In this document: one piece after another, positions 8,246-15,319 of the stretch | Numbering within the stretch: position 1 is the first letter of the stretch | How the letters are laid out: every line of letters starts with the position of its first letter | Assembly (NCBI RefSeq): GCF_013409425.1 | Contig: NZ_JACCAC010000001.1 | Location: forward strand, 3,348,001-3,412,000 | Direction of reading: 5' to 3' | Origin: Nocardioides perillae | Lineage (GTDB): Bacteria; Actinomycetota; Actinomycetes; Propionibacteriales; Nocardioidaceae | Length of the DNA stretch: 64,000 bases | The notes under the pieces: generated by a model | The model's input: the letters and a program-made list of their open reading frames with translations, nothing else | Told to the model about the DNA's origin: nothing | The model's database searches: none | Made by a program: the position numbers and the translations under genes

Positions 8246-8531
8246 GCCGAGGGGTCGGGCGTTGCGCTCGTGTCGAGGGGTCGCGCGCTGGGCTCGCGTC
8301 GAGGGGTCGCGCGCTGCTCATCCGCCGAGGGGTCGCGCGCTGCGCACTCGCCGAGGGGTCACGCGCTGCGCTCTCGTCGAGGGGTCGCGCGCTGCGCTTC
8401 GGTCGAGGGGTCGCGCGCTGCTCACCCGTCGAGGGGTCGCGCGCTGGGCTCGGGTCGAGGGGTCGCGCGCTGCGCTCGCGTCGAGGGGTCGCGCGCTGCG
8501 CTCGCGTCGAGGGGTCACGCGCTGGGGCGTT
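8246..8531 (+). repeat. Tandem array of eleven 26-bp units (locus 1)
   Basis: Eleven head-to-tail units start at 8246 and every 26 bp after that up to 8506. Each begins G(T/C)CGAGGGGTC and continues (G/A)CGCGCTGC, ending in a more variable CGCTCGC-like part. Units 9 and 10 are identical. There are no spacers. The period is not a multiple of three, so the open frames crossing it are repeat artefacts. A second array of the same unit lies at about 58.74-59.04 kb, inverted, and in both places it precedes a DUF222-HNH gene. Confidence 0.95.
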
Positions 8532-8676
8532 CGGGTGGTCGAGGGGGCCCCGCCAGGGCCGTCGCGAGACCGGAGTCCAGGCGGGCTGCGGGCCATTGGT
8601 CGTGCACAGATCGACGGCCAGGATCCGTTGTCCACAGCCGGATCCGAGCCGGCGGTGAGTGATGCTCCTATGGCTG

Positions 8677-9885
8677 TCAAGCGGCGAGTAGCCATTGACG
8701 GTAGCGGTCGGCGAGGTCGCAGTCGGGGTAGGTGCCGAGTTCGGTTCGGACGATTTTGCTGGGGTAGGTGCCGAGGGCTTTGGCGGCCGCAGTGAGGGTG
8801 ATGTTCTTGGCCTGTCGCGCGGGTCGCAGGTCGGTGAGCTCGGGGGCGGCCAGGCCCCGGGTGAGGGATCGGTAGACCTCGCGTGCGATCGCGCGCTTGA
8901 GCAGACGGGTGATCTCGGCGTGGTCGCGGCCGCGGTCTCGTTGGGTGCGGACGTAGGCGCGGGTGCGGGGGTCGGAGGTCATCCGGACCAGCGCGATGGT
9001 GTGCAGCGCGCAGTTCGCGGCTCGATCGCCGCCGCGCGAAAGCCGGTGACGGGTGGTCTTCCCGGATGAGGCCGGGACGGGCGCGGTGCCGCACAGGGCG
9101 GCGAAGGAGGCTTCGCTACGCAGCCGTTCGGGGTTCCCGCCGGCGGTGATCAGTAGTTGGGCTGCGGTGGCCGGGCCGACGCCGCGCAGCGACATCAGGT
9201 GGGGGTTCGCTGCTTGGGCCAGGTCGCGGATCTGCTGGTGGAGGTCGTCGGCTTGCTCGGTGAGGAACTGGTGGCGCCGAGCCAGGGTCTTCAACGCGGT
9301 CAGCACGCCGTGGCTGGTCGGGTCCTTGGTGCTGGGGCGGCAGGCTGCGAGCGCGTTGACCAGCGCTTTCTCCTTCAGTGGGCGGTACTTCTCCCGCACG
9401 AGGGTGGGTGCGGTGATGAGCATGTGGTGGATCTGGTTCATCGCCGCGGTGCGGGCCTTGACCGCGGATCGGCGGGCGTTGTTCAGCGCCCGGATGGCCT
9501 CGGTGTGTTCGTCCTTGGGTGCTGCCGCGGCCCGCTGGGACAGCACGGCGCGGGCGGCCTGGTAGGCGTCGATGGGGTCGGACTTGCCCTGCAGGCGTCG
9601 CACCGACCGCTCGGGGCGGATGACCTCGCGCACGGCGATCCCGGCTGCTTGGGCCGCGCGGGTGAGGCCGGCGCCATAAGAGCTTGTCCCCTCGATCCCG
9701 ATCACTGTCAGCGCACCGAAGGCGACCAGGAACGCGAGGGCGTCGCGGTAGCCGGTCGGTGTGGTGGGGAACTCGCGGTCGCCCAGGTCGCGGCCCAGGG
9801 CGTCGATCGCTGCGACGTGGATGGTGTCGGCATGGGTGTCCGCACCGCCGAGGACCTGGGTTGCCTCGGGTCGGGTCGCTGTCAT
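8677..9885 (-). CDS. IS110-family transposase (RNA-guided DEDD/serine recombinase)
   Basis: 402 aa, full length. The N-terminal RuvC-like DEDD domain is intact: GADTHADT (Asp16), GIEGTSSYG (Glu65) and KSDPIDAYQA (Asp103, Asp106). The middle is a helical coiled region. The C-terminal domain (transposase_20) has the helix-hairpin-helix SLRGVGPATAAQLL (about 232-245) and PASSGKTTRHRLSRGGDR, holding the likely catalytic serine (273 or 274) before conserved basic residues. IS110 recombinases work with a bridge RNA encoded in the element that pairs with donor and target DNA. No frameshift or stop is seen, so the element may be active. The start is ATG at 9885. Confidence 0.95.
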   Translation of the reverse strand: MTATRPEATQVLGGADTHADTIHVAAIDALGRDLGDREFPTTPTGYRDALAFLVAFGALTVIGIEGTSSYGAGLTRAAQAAGIAVREVIRPERSVRRLQGKSDPIDAYQAARAVLSQRAAAAPKDEHTEAIRALNNARRSAVKARTAAMNQIHHMLITAPTLVREKYRPLKEKALVNALAACRPSTKDPTSHGVLTALKTLARRHQFLTEQADDLHQQIRDLAQAANPHLMSLRGVGPATAAQLLITAGGNPERLRSEASFAALCGTAPVPASSGKTTRHRLSRGGDRAANCALHTIALVRMTSDPRTRAYVRTQRDRGRDHAEITRLLKRAIAREVYRSLTRGLAAPELTDLRPARQAKNITLTAAAKALGTYPSKIVRTELGTYPDCDLADRYRQWLLAA

Positions 9886-9899
9886 GATGGATCTGCCTT

Positions 9900-10092
9900 C
9901 CGCGTCGATTCGGTAGGTCGACGTCGGTCGGGCGGCAGACAGGACATTGATGAGGCGCTTGCCAGGCTCTTATTAGGTCATGTCCGCCCGGCCGACGAGC
10001 GTTGGACCCTGACCGCCGGCCAGACCAATTGATGGTCAACCCAGCAGGGCGACAGTCGGCGGCAGAGGCACGACGGTCAGGGCGCTTGACCA
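9900..10092 (-). ncRNA. Candidate bridge RNA of the IS110 element (ends approximate)
   Basis: This is the 5' non-coding end of the IS. Three short stretches fit guide roles. First, 10055-10065 gives an RNA segment able to pair over 11 positions (8 canonical, 3 G-U) with the plus strand of the right flank, 10101-10111. Second, 10009-10019 gives CCGGCGGUCAG, matching the left flank 8649-8659 at 10 of 11 positions, so it pairs with the other strand. Third, 9943-9953 is an exact 11-nt inverted copy of 10093-10103, spanning the element's own end. Guides to the two flanks on opposite strands plus one to the donor end is the bridge RNA layout. An 8-bp stem (10074-10081 with 10008-10015) could close the target loop, but competes with part of guide two. 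Confidence 0.6.
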
Positions 10093-10127
10093 TCATCAAT
10101 GTCGGTGGTGGCTGCTTGACTCCTCTC

Positions 10128-11819
10128 ATGACCACCAGCCCGGCACCCGAGCTCGACACCGCGATCGCGGTGCTCGACCGTGCCGGCGCGCTGGTCGCAG
10201 ACGCCCGCGTGGTCGACGCGGAGCTGATGCGGGCTGCGTGTGCGTGGGCGGACCTGCACCCCGCCGACGCGCTAGATGCGGCGACGGTGGCCGGGACGTA
10301 CGGCGACACCGCGCTGCCCATCGCCGGCGCCTATGCGCCTTCGGTGACGGAGTTCGCGGTCGCGGAGTTCGCGACCCGGCTGGGGCGTTCCACCACCTCG
10401 GGTGCCGCCTACCTCGGCCAAGCACTCGTGTGCCGCCACCTCCTGCCCCGATTGTGGGACGCGGTGCAGGCGCATCGGGTGGACGGGTGGCGTGCCCGCC
10501 TCGTCGCCCGCATGGTCCTCGGCAAGGGCCTCACCCCCGAAGCAGCCGGGTGGGTGGACCGCCACGTGACGCCCGTGGCGCAGACCATCGGCGCCACCAC
10601 CCTCGAACGCCTCGTCGCCGAAGCACTCGCGCGGTTCATGCCCGACGAGGCCGAGCTCGCCCACGCCGAGGCACGCGAGCAGCGCCGCTTCGACGTCCAC
10701 CTCGACGACCGCCCCGGCGATGACTTGACCGGGACGGTGGACGCCACAGGGTGTTTCGACCTGCCCGACGGGATCACCATCCACGACGCCGTCACGGAGG
10801 AGAAGCAGCGGCTGCGTGCCCTCGGCGCCACCGCCGAGCCGGGACCACTGTCGGCGCAAGCCCTGCTCAACCTCGTCGTACGGGGCTCCGACGGCGTGTC
10901 CGCGCAAGCCACCCTCGACCTGGTGACCGTGGACGGTGGTCGAGCAGCGAGCCCTGGCGAGCGTGTCGAGACCCCCGGCACCGACACAGCAGGGTCGGGT
11001 TCGCAGCCGGGTCGATCTGCGGGCCGTCGGCAACGGCGCTACCTGCTCCACCTCCACCTGTCCGACGCGGTGCTGCGCACCTCGATGTCCCGCGGCCGGC
11101 TACGGGCGGGGGACGGGGCGGTGGGACGGGTCGAGGAGACCCGCGCCCCGGTGACCGCGACCGCGATCCGCGACTGGCTCACCACCGCCGGGATCGACGG
11201 GGTCGCACCCCAGGTGACGGTGCTGCCGGTGCTCGACCTGAACGAGGCCGTGCACACCGAGGCCTACGAAGTCCCACGACGCCTGGCCCACCAGACGGCT
11301 CTGACCCACCTGACGTGCGTGTTCCCGTGGTGCGGCCGCGCCGCACGCAGGTGCGACCACGACCACGCCGTCCCCTACAACCCGGTCGACCGTGCTGGCG
11401 AAGCGGACGCGGCGGGCGAGGCGGGCGAGGCGGGCGAGGCAACCATTGGGCCCGCGGGCGGGCCGACCTGTTCCTGCAACATCGCGCCGCTGTGCCGTCC
11501 GCACCACCGGTTGAAGACCCACGGCCACGCCGCCACCAGGTGGACCCTCACACCAGCCGGTGCCGGCGCATGGCTGTGGAAGTCACCGCACGGGGCGCAC
11601 TACCTGCGCGACCACACCGGCACCCGACCCCTCGACGGACCCCTCGCCCACAACCCCGGACCACCCGATGCTGGACCAGCGCCCCCGGACTCGGGCCGGG
11701 CCTGCAATACCGGGCCGCCGCCCGGCTCTGGTCCGGCACAGGAGTGTGACACCGGGCCGCCACGCGACGGCGACCCGCCGCACCACGACGACACCGGGCC
11801 GCCCGCACCCGCGGACTGA
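10128..11819 (+). CDS. DUF222 / HNH endonuclease-domain protein, 13E12 repeat family, copy 1
   Basis: 563 aa. The N-terminal two thirds form a DUF222 domain (WADLHPADALDAATVAGTYG, VDGWRARLVARMVLG, RYLLHLHLSDAVL). An HNH domain follows at about 400-470, with paired cysteines (FPWCGRAARRCDHDHAVPYN, TCSCNIAPLCRPHHRLKTHG). The tail is Pro/Gly-rich and low-complexity. The family is dispersed in many copies in actinobacteria; nuclease activity is inferred from the motif. Residues around GGRAASPGERVETPG are encoded by a REP-like palindrome. The ATG at 10128 matches the start of copy 2. The IS110 insertion ends 27 bp upstream and separates this gene from its native upstream region and array. Confidence 0.9.
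   Translation: MTTSPAPELDTAIAVLDRAGALVADARVVDAELMRAACAWADLHPADALDAATVAGTYGDTALPIAGAYAPSVTEFAVAEFATRLGRSTTSGAAYLGQALVCRHLLPRLWDAVQAHRVDGWRARLVARMVLGKGLTPEAAGWVDRHVTPVAQTIGATTLERLVAEALARFMPDEAELAHAEAREQRRFDVHLDDRPGDDLTGTVDATGCFDLPDGITIHDAVTEEKQRLRALGATAEPGPLSAQALLNLVVRGSDGVSAQATLDLVTVDGGRAASPGERVETPGTDTAGSGSQPGRSAGRRQRRYLLHLHLSDAVLRTSMSRGRLRAGDGAVGRVEETRAPVTATAIRDWLTTAGIDGVAPQVTVLPVLDLNEAVHTEAYEVPRRLAHQTALTHLTCVFPWCGRAARRCDHDHAVPYNPVDRAGEADAAGEAGEAGEATIGPAGGPTCSCNIAPLCRPHHRLKTHGHAATRWTLTPAGAGAWLWKSPHGAHYLRDHTGTRPLDGPLAHNPGPPDAGPAPPDSGRACNTGPPPGSGPAQECDTGPPRDGDPPHHDDTGPPAPAD
10934..10974. repeat. REP-like palindromic element inside HNH gene copy 1
   Basis: An imperfect palindrome runs from GGTGGTCGAGCAGCGAGC to GCGAGCGTGTCGAGACC around a CTGG centre. 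It matches the intergenic REP-like elements at both ends of the repeat loci and is translated in frame. Copy 2 has it at about 57719-57757. Confidence 0.75.
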
Positions 11820-12060
11820 CCACACGCGCGTACGTCACCGGGTCTCGACACGGGCCTCGCGGCCCTGCTCGACCAACGAACAGGGGCGTCCGGTCCTCCT
11901 CAGCCATCCGTTCGACGACAGCCCGCACCCCACCTCCGGGGTGTCGGGCTCGTCGTGCTGCCCGAACAGCGTGGGCGCCCGGGTGCGGGGGTCGGCTACG
12001 CCCCGGCGGGCCCTGCTCGACCACCGACGTGGCGGCGGCCCCGCGTGACCACCGGGTAGC
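11820..12060. repeat. REP-like repeats downstream of HNH copy 1 (end of repeat arm 1)
   Basis: Contains GGTCTCGACACGGGCC, CCTGCTCGACCA (twice) and a segment starting CGACGACAGCCCGCACC. All reappear in the same order, reverse-complemented, at 56.63-56.91 kb. No gene is supported here. The similarity fades near 12055, just before the tRNA. Confidence 0.75.
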
Positions 12061-12106
12061 GGCCAAGGGCGTGGCTCGACACCCGCCCCCTCGGCGGCGG
12101 GCGCCG

Positions 12107-12180
12107 TGCCCCCGGTGGGACTCGAACCCACAGCTGGCCGCTTTTAAGGCGGCTCCCTCTGCCAGTTGGGGCACGGGGGC
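12107..12180 (-). tRNA. tRNA with anticodon UAA, class I (short variable loop)
   Basis: 74 nt without encoded CCA. The acceptor is GCCCCCG / CGGGGGC (7 bp) with discriminator A. The D-loop contains TGG. The anticodon stem GCCGC/GCGGC encloses the 7-nt loop CTTAAAA, so the anticodon is TAA (12144-12146). The variable loop is only 5 nt. The T-arm is GTGGG-TTCGAGT-CCCAC. The anticodon assigns it to Leu (UUA), but bacterial tRNA-Leu normally has a long variable arm, which is absent here. Identity by charging is therefore uncertain. The D-stem has only three good pairs. It lies next to the end of repeat arm 1. Confidence 0.85.
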
Positions 12181-12209
12181 GCGGGCCACACCGTACGGCC
12201 TGGGCGCGG

Positions 12210-12818
12210 TCAGACGGTGGTCGCCGGGTCCGCGCTCACGAGGAGGTAGCGGTCGTCCTCGATCGCACGTCCCCAGTAGCGGGCGTCGGTGAGTCGGTGG
12301 AGCTCGACCGGGCGTCCCGCGGCCTCGACGAGCGCCGCGGCGCGCTCCGCCGGGATCCCCGCACCGTTGCTCCACCAGCCCTCGACGAGCAGCAGCCGGC
12401 CGCCGGGCGCGAGCAGCCGCAGCCACCGGCGCAGGGCCACGGCCGGGTCGGGCATGGCCCACAGCACGTGGCGGGAGAGGACGACGTCGTGGGCCGCCGC
12501 CTCGAGGGGCGGCTCGGAGGCGTCCCCCTCGCTGAACGTGACGCCCGGCAGGCCCGCCGCCTTGCGCTCGGCGAGCTCGAGCATGCGCAGAGAGAAGTCG
12601 AGGCCGCTCACCACGTGCCCGGCCTCGGCGAGCAGCACCGACAGGGTCCCGGTGCCGCACCCCAGGTCGGCGACGCGCGCCGGAGGCGCGGGCAGCCACG
12701 GGACCCGCAGCTCGCGCCAGGCGTCGCGCACGGCAGGGTCGCGGAGCCCGTGGTCAGCGGGCTCGTCGAACGCAGCCGCCTCGGCGTCCCACGACGCCAC
12801 CTCGTCAGCCCGAGCCAC
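12210..12818 (-). CDS. Class I SAM-dependent methyltransferase
   Basis: 202 aa, about the usual length for the Methyltransf_11/25 group. The SAM-binding motif is VADLGCGTGTLSVLLAEAG (about residues 48-66), followed by the acidic residue in VSGLDFSLRMLELAE, FSEGDASEPP and HDVVLSRHVLWAMPDP, then LRLLAPGGRLLLVEGWW. The substrate is not predictable. The GTG start is preceded by TAGGCT 7 nt upstream and no Shine-Dalgarno, so it is probably leaderless. It stands alone between the tRNA and the UDG gene. Confidence 0.88.
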   Translation of the reverse strand: MARADEVASWDAEAAAFDEPADHGLRDPAVRDAWRELRVPWLPAPPARVADLGCGTGTLSVLLAEAGHVVSGLDFSLRMLELAERKAAGLPGVTFSEGDASEPPLEAAAHDVVLSRHVLWAMPDPAVALRRWLRLLAPGGRLLLVEGWWSNGAGIPAERAAALVEAAGRPVELHRLTDARYWGRAIEDDRYLLVSADPATTV

Positions 12819-12825
12819 GTGCGCG

Positions 12826-12831
12826 AGCCTA
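12826..12831 (-). promoter_or_regulatory. Leaderless promoter -10 (TAGGCT) of the methyltransferase gene
   Basis: TAGGCT lies 7 nt before the GTG at 12818 on the minus strand. Confidence 0.55.
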
Positions 12832-12855
12832 GGCGGGCCACTCGGGCGCTGTCGC

Positions 12856-13734
12856 TCAGGTCAGGCCCGCGAGCGCGGCCGCGCGCCCGAGCACGTCGTC
12901 GAGCATCGAGGCGGTCAAGCGCCGCGTGGCGGTGTTGTGCAGGCTCGGGTGGTAGCAGCCGAGCAGGGGCACCGCGGGCAGCGCCGCACCCGGGGGTGCG
13001 GGCAGCGGCACCTCGACCGCGTGCCCGAAGCGCGGCCGCGGCGAGGGGACGGCGAAACCCGCGCCGGCGAGGCCACGGAGCGCGGCCGCCCACCCGAAGG
13101 CACCGAGGGCGACCACCACGCGCACGGTCGGGGCCAGCAGGGCCAGCTCGGCGTGCAGCCAGGGTGCGCAGGTGTCGCGCTCGCCCGGCGTCGGCTCGTT
13201 GTCGGGCGGCGCGCAGCGCACCGCGGCGACCATCCGCGTGCCGCGCAGCTCCTGGCCGTCGCCGGCGTGGGTGGACGTCGGCAGCGCGGCCAGCCCGACG
13301 CGGTGCAGCGACGCGTAGAGCCAGTCGCCCGAGGAGTCGCCCGTGAAGTTGCGGCCCGTCCGGTTGGCGCCGTTGGCGGCAGGCGCGAGGCCGACCACGA
13401 GCAGGCGGGCATCGGTCGGGCCCCACCCGGGCACCGGGCGACCCCAGTAGGGCTGGTCGGCGAAGGAGGCGCGCTTCGTCGCGGCGACGTCCTCGCGCCA
13501 CCGCACGAGCCGGGGGCAGGCCCGGCACACCGAGACCGCGGCGTCGAGGCCCGCCGGCCCGTCGAGGCCGCCGGCCCGCGCGGCAGTACGCCGCACCCCG
13601 GCCGCCGTCGTCGCCACCGGCGTCGTCGCGTCGGCGGCGTCGCCGGGCCACCCGCTGCCCGGGGCGACGGGTGAGGGGAACGCCCCGCCGACGAGCGGGT
13701 GCGGGAGCAGCCGGTCGTCCGGCACGCGGCTCAC
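12856..13734 (-). CDS. udgB: Uracil-DNA glycosylase, family 5 (UdgB-like), iron-sulfur
   Basis: 292 aa. The active-site motif [19 protein letters not shown] is that of family 5 UDGs, with Ala-rich residues in place of the catalytic Asp of family 1. [18 protein letters not shown] follows, and the second motif [12 protein letters not shown] is near the C-terminus. Cysteines in [13 protein letters not shown] and DTCAPW are placed for a 4Fe-4S cluster. The enzyme removes uracil and related deaminated bases from DNA in base excision repair. The N-terminal 60 residues are low-complexity. The GTG start overlaps the ppx stop by 4 bp, so it is translated as part of the eno-ftsB-DUF501-ppx unit. Confidence 0.92.
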   Translation of the reverse strand: MSRVPDDRLLPHPLVGGAFPSPVAPGSGWPGDAADATTPVATTAAGVRRTAARAGGLDGPAGLDAAVSVCRACPRLVRWREDVAATKRASFADQPYWGRPVPGWGPTDARLLVVGLAPAANGANRTGRNFTGDSSGDWLYASLHRVGLAALPTSTHAGDGQELRGTRMVAAVRCAPPDNEPTPGERDTCAPWLHAELALLAPTVRVVVALGAFGWAAALRGLAGAGFAVPSPRPRFGHAVEVPLPAPPGAALPAVPLLGCYHPSLHNTATRRLTASMLDDVLGRAAALAGLT

Positions 13735-14714
13735 GCGTCGACCAGCGACCACGCGATGCCGTCCAGGATGTCCGCCTCGCTGACGGTCAGCGTCGGCAGC
13801 CCGACCCGGCGCACGACCTGGCCGAGCACGAGGGCGCCCGCGTCGAGCACGTCGGCCCGACCGGGGTGGACGTAGGGCAGCTGCCGCCGCTGCTCAGCGC
13901 TCATCGCGACCAGCTCGTCCACCGCGGCCAGCACGTCACCGGTGGCGACGACCGACTGGTCGATCGCCCGCCGGTCGTAGGAGGACAGCCCCAGCACGTG
14001 CGCCGCCACCGTGGTCACCGTGCCCGCCACGCCGACCAGCGCGACCGCGTCGGTCACGGGCACCCGCTCGCCGTCGACGTCCCCTCCCCCGGCACCGACC
14101 GAGGCGACCACCTCGTCGAGCGCGGCGTCGACCGCCGCCCGGCACGCGGCGACCTGCTCCGGCGTCGCGGGGTCGTCGTGCAGCAGCCGCTCGTGCAGCC
14201 GCACCGACCCGACGTCGGCGCTGCGCGCGTGGGTGACGGCACCCGCCTCCCCCGCCCCGCCGGCGCGGCCGAGCACCAGCTCCGTCGAGCCGCCCCCGAT
14301 GTCGACGACGAGCACGGGTCCGTCCGGCCGCTCGTGCAGGTGCCGCACCGCGCCCGCGAAGGACAGCGCCGCCTCGGCGGCACCCGGCAGCACCTCCGGC
14401 TCGACGCCGAGGCGCGCGCGCACCCCCGCCGTGAAGACGTCGGCGTTCGCGGCGTCCCGCGTCGCCGACGTCGCGCAGAAGCGCACCCGGGCGACGTCGT
14501 GGTGCCGCAGCAGGTCGGCGTACTCGTCGAGGGCGGCGAAGGCGCGCGCCAGGGCTGCCTCGTCGAGGCGCCCGGTGCGGTCGACGCCCTGCCCGAGCCG
14601 CACCATGCGCGACTCGCGTGCCAGCTCGACCAGCGCGCCGTCGACCACCTCGCCGACGAGCAGCTTGACGGTGTTGGTGCCGCAGTCGACCGCGGCGACC
14701 CGCGCCCTGCTCAC
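13731..14714 (-). CDS. ppx: Ppx/GppA-family exopolyphosphatase
   Basis: 327 aa, single Ppx/GppA domain of the short actinobacterial type. The ASKHA phosphate loops are [15 protein letters not shown] at the N-terminus and [16 protein letters not shown] near residue 125. [17 protein letters not shown], the conserved middle motif, lies between them. [17 protein letters not shown] is the second phosphate-binding loop. It acts on polyphosphate or pppGpp in the cytoplasm; short actinobacterial members prefer short polyphosphates. Both ends overlap neighbours by 4 bp (DUF501 upstream, UDG downstream). The order eno-ftsB-DUF501-ppx is conserved in actinobacteria. Confidence 0.92.
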   Translation of the reverse strand: MSRARVAAVDCGTNTVKLLVGEVVDGALVELARESRMVRLGQGVDRTGRLDEAALARAFAALDEYADLLRHHDVARVRFCATSATRDAANADVFTAGVRARLGVEPEVLPGAAEAALSFAGAVRHLHERPDGPVLVVDIGGGSTELVLGRAGGAGEAGAVTHARSADVGSVRLHERLLHDDPATPEQVAACRAAVDAALDEVVASVGAGGGDVDGERVPVTDAVALVGVAGTVTTVAAHVLGLSSYDRRAIDQSVVATGDVLAAVDELVAMSAEQRRQLPYVHPGRADVLDAGALVLGQVVRRVGLPTLTVSEADILDGIAWSLVDA

Positions 14715-15319
14715 GCCAGTCCGGCCCCGCCCGCGACGTCCTCGACGTCATCGACGGCTCCGGCACCCTCGACACCCCCGGCGCCCGCCTCCACGCACGG
14801 CCCGGCCTCCCACCAGGGCCCGATGCGCGCGAGCACCTCGTCGCCGAGCGGGTTGACGCCCGCGCCCTGTGCGAGCGCCTGCCCGGCGAGGACGTGCAGG
14901 CACTTCACGCGGTCGGGCATGCCGCCGGCCGAGATGCCCGCGATCTCCGGGACGTCCTGGCCGTGCTCGGCGGCCAGCGCGTCGCGGGCCTCGAGGTAGC
15001 GCTGGTGCGCCCGGGCGTACGCCGCGGCGAGCTCGTCGTCGTCGGCGAGCCGCTGCTGCATCTCGCGCATCAGCCCGCCACCCTCGAGCGTGCCGATGCG
15101 CGACGCCGCGCGCGGGCAGGTGAGGTAGTAGGTCGTCGGAAAGGGCGTGCCGCCCGGGAGGCGCGGCGCGGTGGTGACGACGTCGGGGTTGCCGCAGGGG
15201 CAGCGGTGGCCCACGGCCGCGATCGCGCGGGGCTCGCGGCCCAGCTGCGCGGCGACCGCGGCCTCGTCGCGGGGCGTCGCCGGGACGCCGGACGGCCCGC
15301 CGGCGGGGTGCTCGCTCAC
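14711..15319 (-). CDS. DUF501 domain-containing protein
   Basis: 202 aa. Conserved features of DUF501 are seen: QLGREPRAIAAVGHRCPCGN, FPTTYYLTCPRAASRIGTLE, and GGMPDRVKCLHVLAGQALAQG followed by NPLGDEVLARIGPWW. Cysteines in CPCG, the TCPR stretch and KCLH are conserved in the family and could bind metal. The function is unknown. The gene always sits between ftsB and ppx in actinobacteria, which suggests a link with envelope or division, but that is association only. The Gly/Ala-rich last 25 residues are not conserved. GTG start; 4-bp overlaps on both sides. Confidence 0.9.
   Translation of the reverse strand: MSEHPAGGPSGVPATPRDEAAVAAQLGREPRAIAAVGHRCPCGNPDVVTTAPRLPGGTPFPTTYYLTCPRAASRIGTLEGGGLMREMQQRLADDDELAAAYARAHQRYLEARDALAAEHGQDVPEIAGISAGGMPDRVKCLHVLAGQALAQGAGVNPLGDEVLARIGPWWEAGPCVEAGAGGVEGAGAVDDVEDVAGGAGLA

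Larger units (their letters stand above)
8659..10100 (-). mobile_element. IS110-family insertion sequence, about 1.44 kb, complete
   Basis: The ends are set by comparison with the uninterrupted copy of the surrounding repeat locus at 58.57-58.68 kb. Similarity to that copy runs up to GGCGGTGA (8658) on one side and resumes at TGTCGGTGGTGG (10100) on the other, so the ends are good to within about 3 nt. There are no terminal inverted repeats and no clear target duplication, as expected for IS110. The transposase reads on the minus strand. About 18 nt follow its stop and about 215 nt precede its start, which is the layout of the IS110 subgroup (long 5' non-coding end) rather than IS1111. Confidence 0.9.

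Noticed and set aside
8246..8531. CRISPR array
   Set aside because: Units are head to tail with no spacers, and no cas gene is in the window.
8109..9094. Overlapping open frames over the 26-bp array, with proteins repeating RGRALRSRRGVARC-like units
   Set aside because: Three 26-bp units make 26 codons, so every frame stays open and repeats. The frames vary only as the DNA repeat does and have no start signals.
12107..12180. tRNA-Lys reading of this tRNA
   Set aside because: The 7-nt loop CTTAAAA places TAA at positions 34-36; a CTT or TTT anticodon would need a shifted stem that does not pair.
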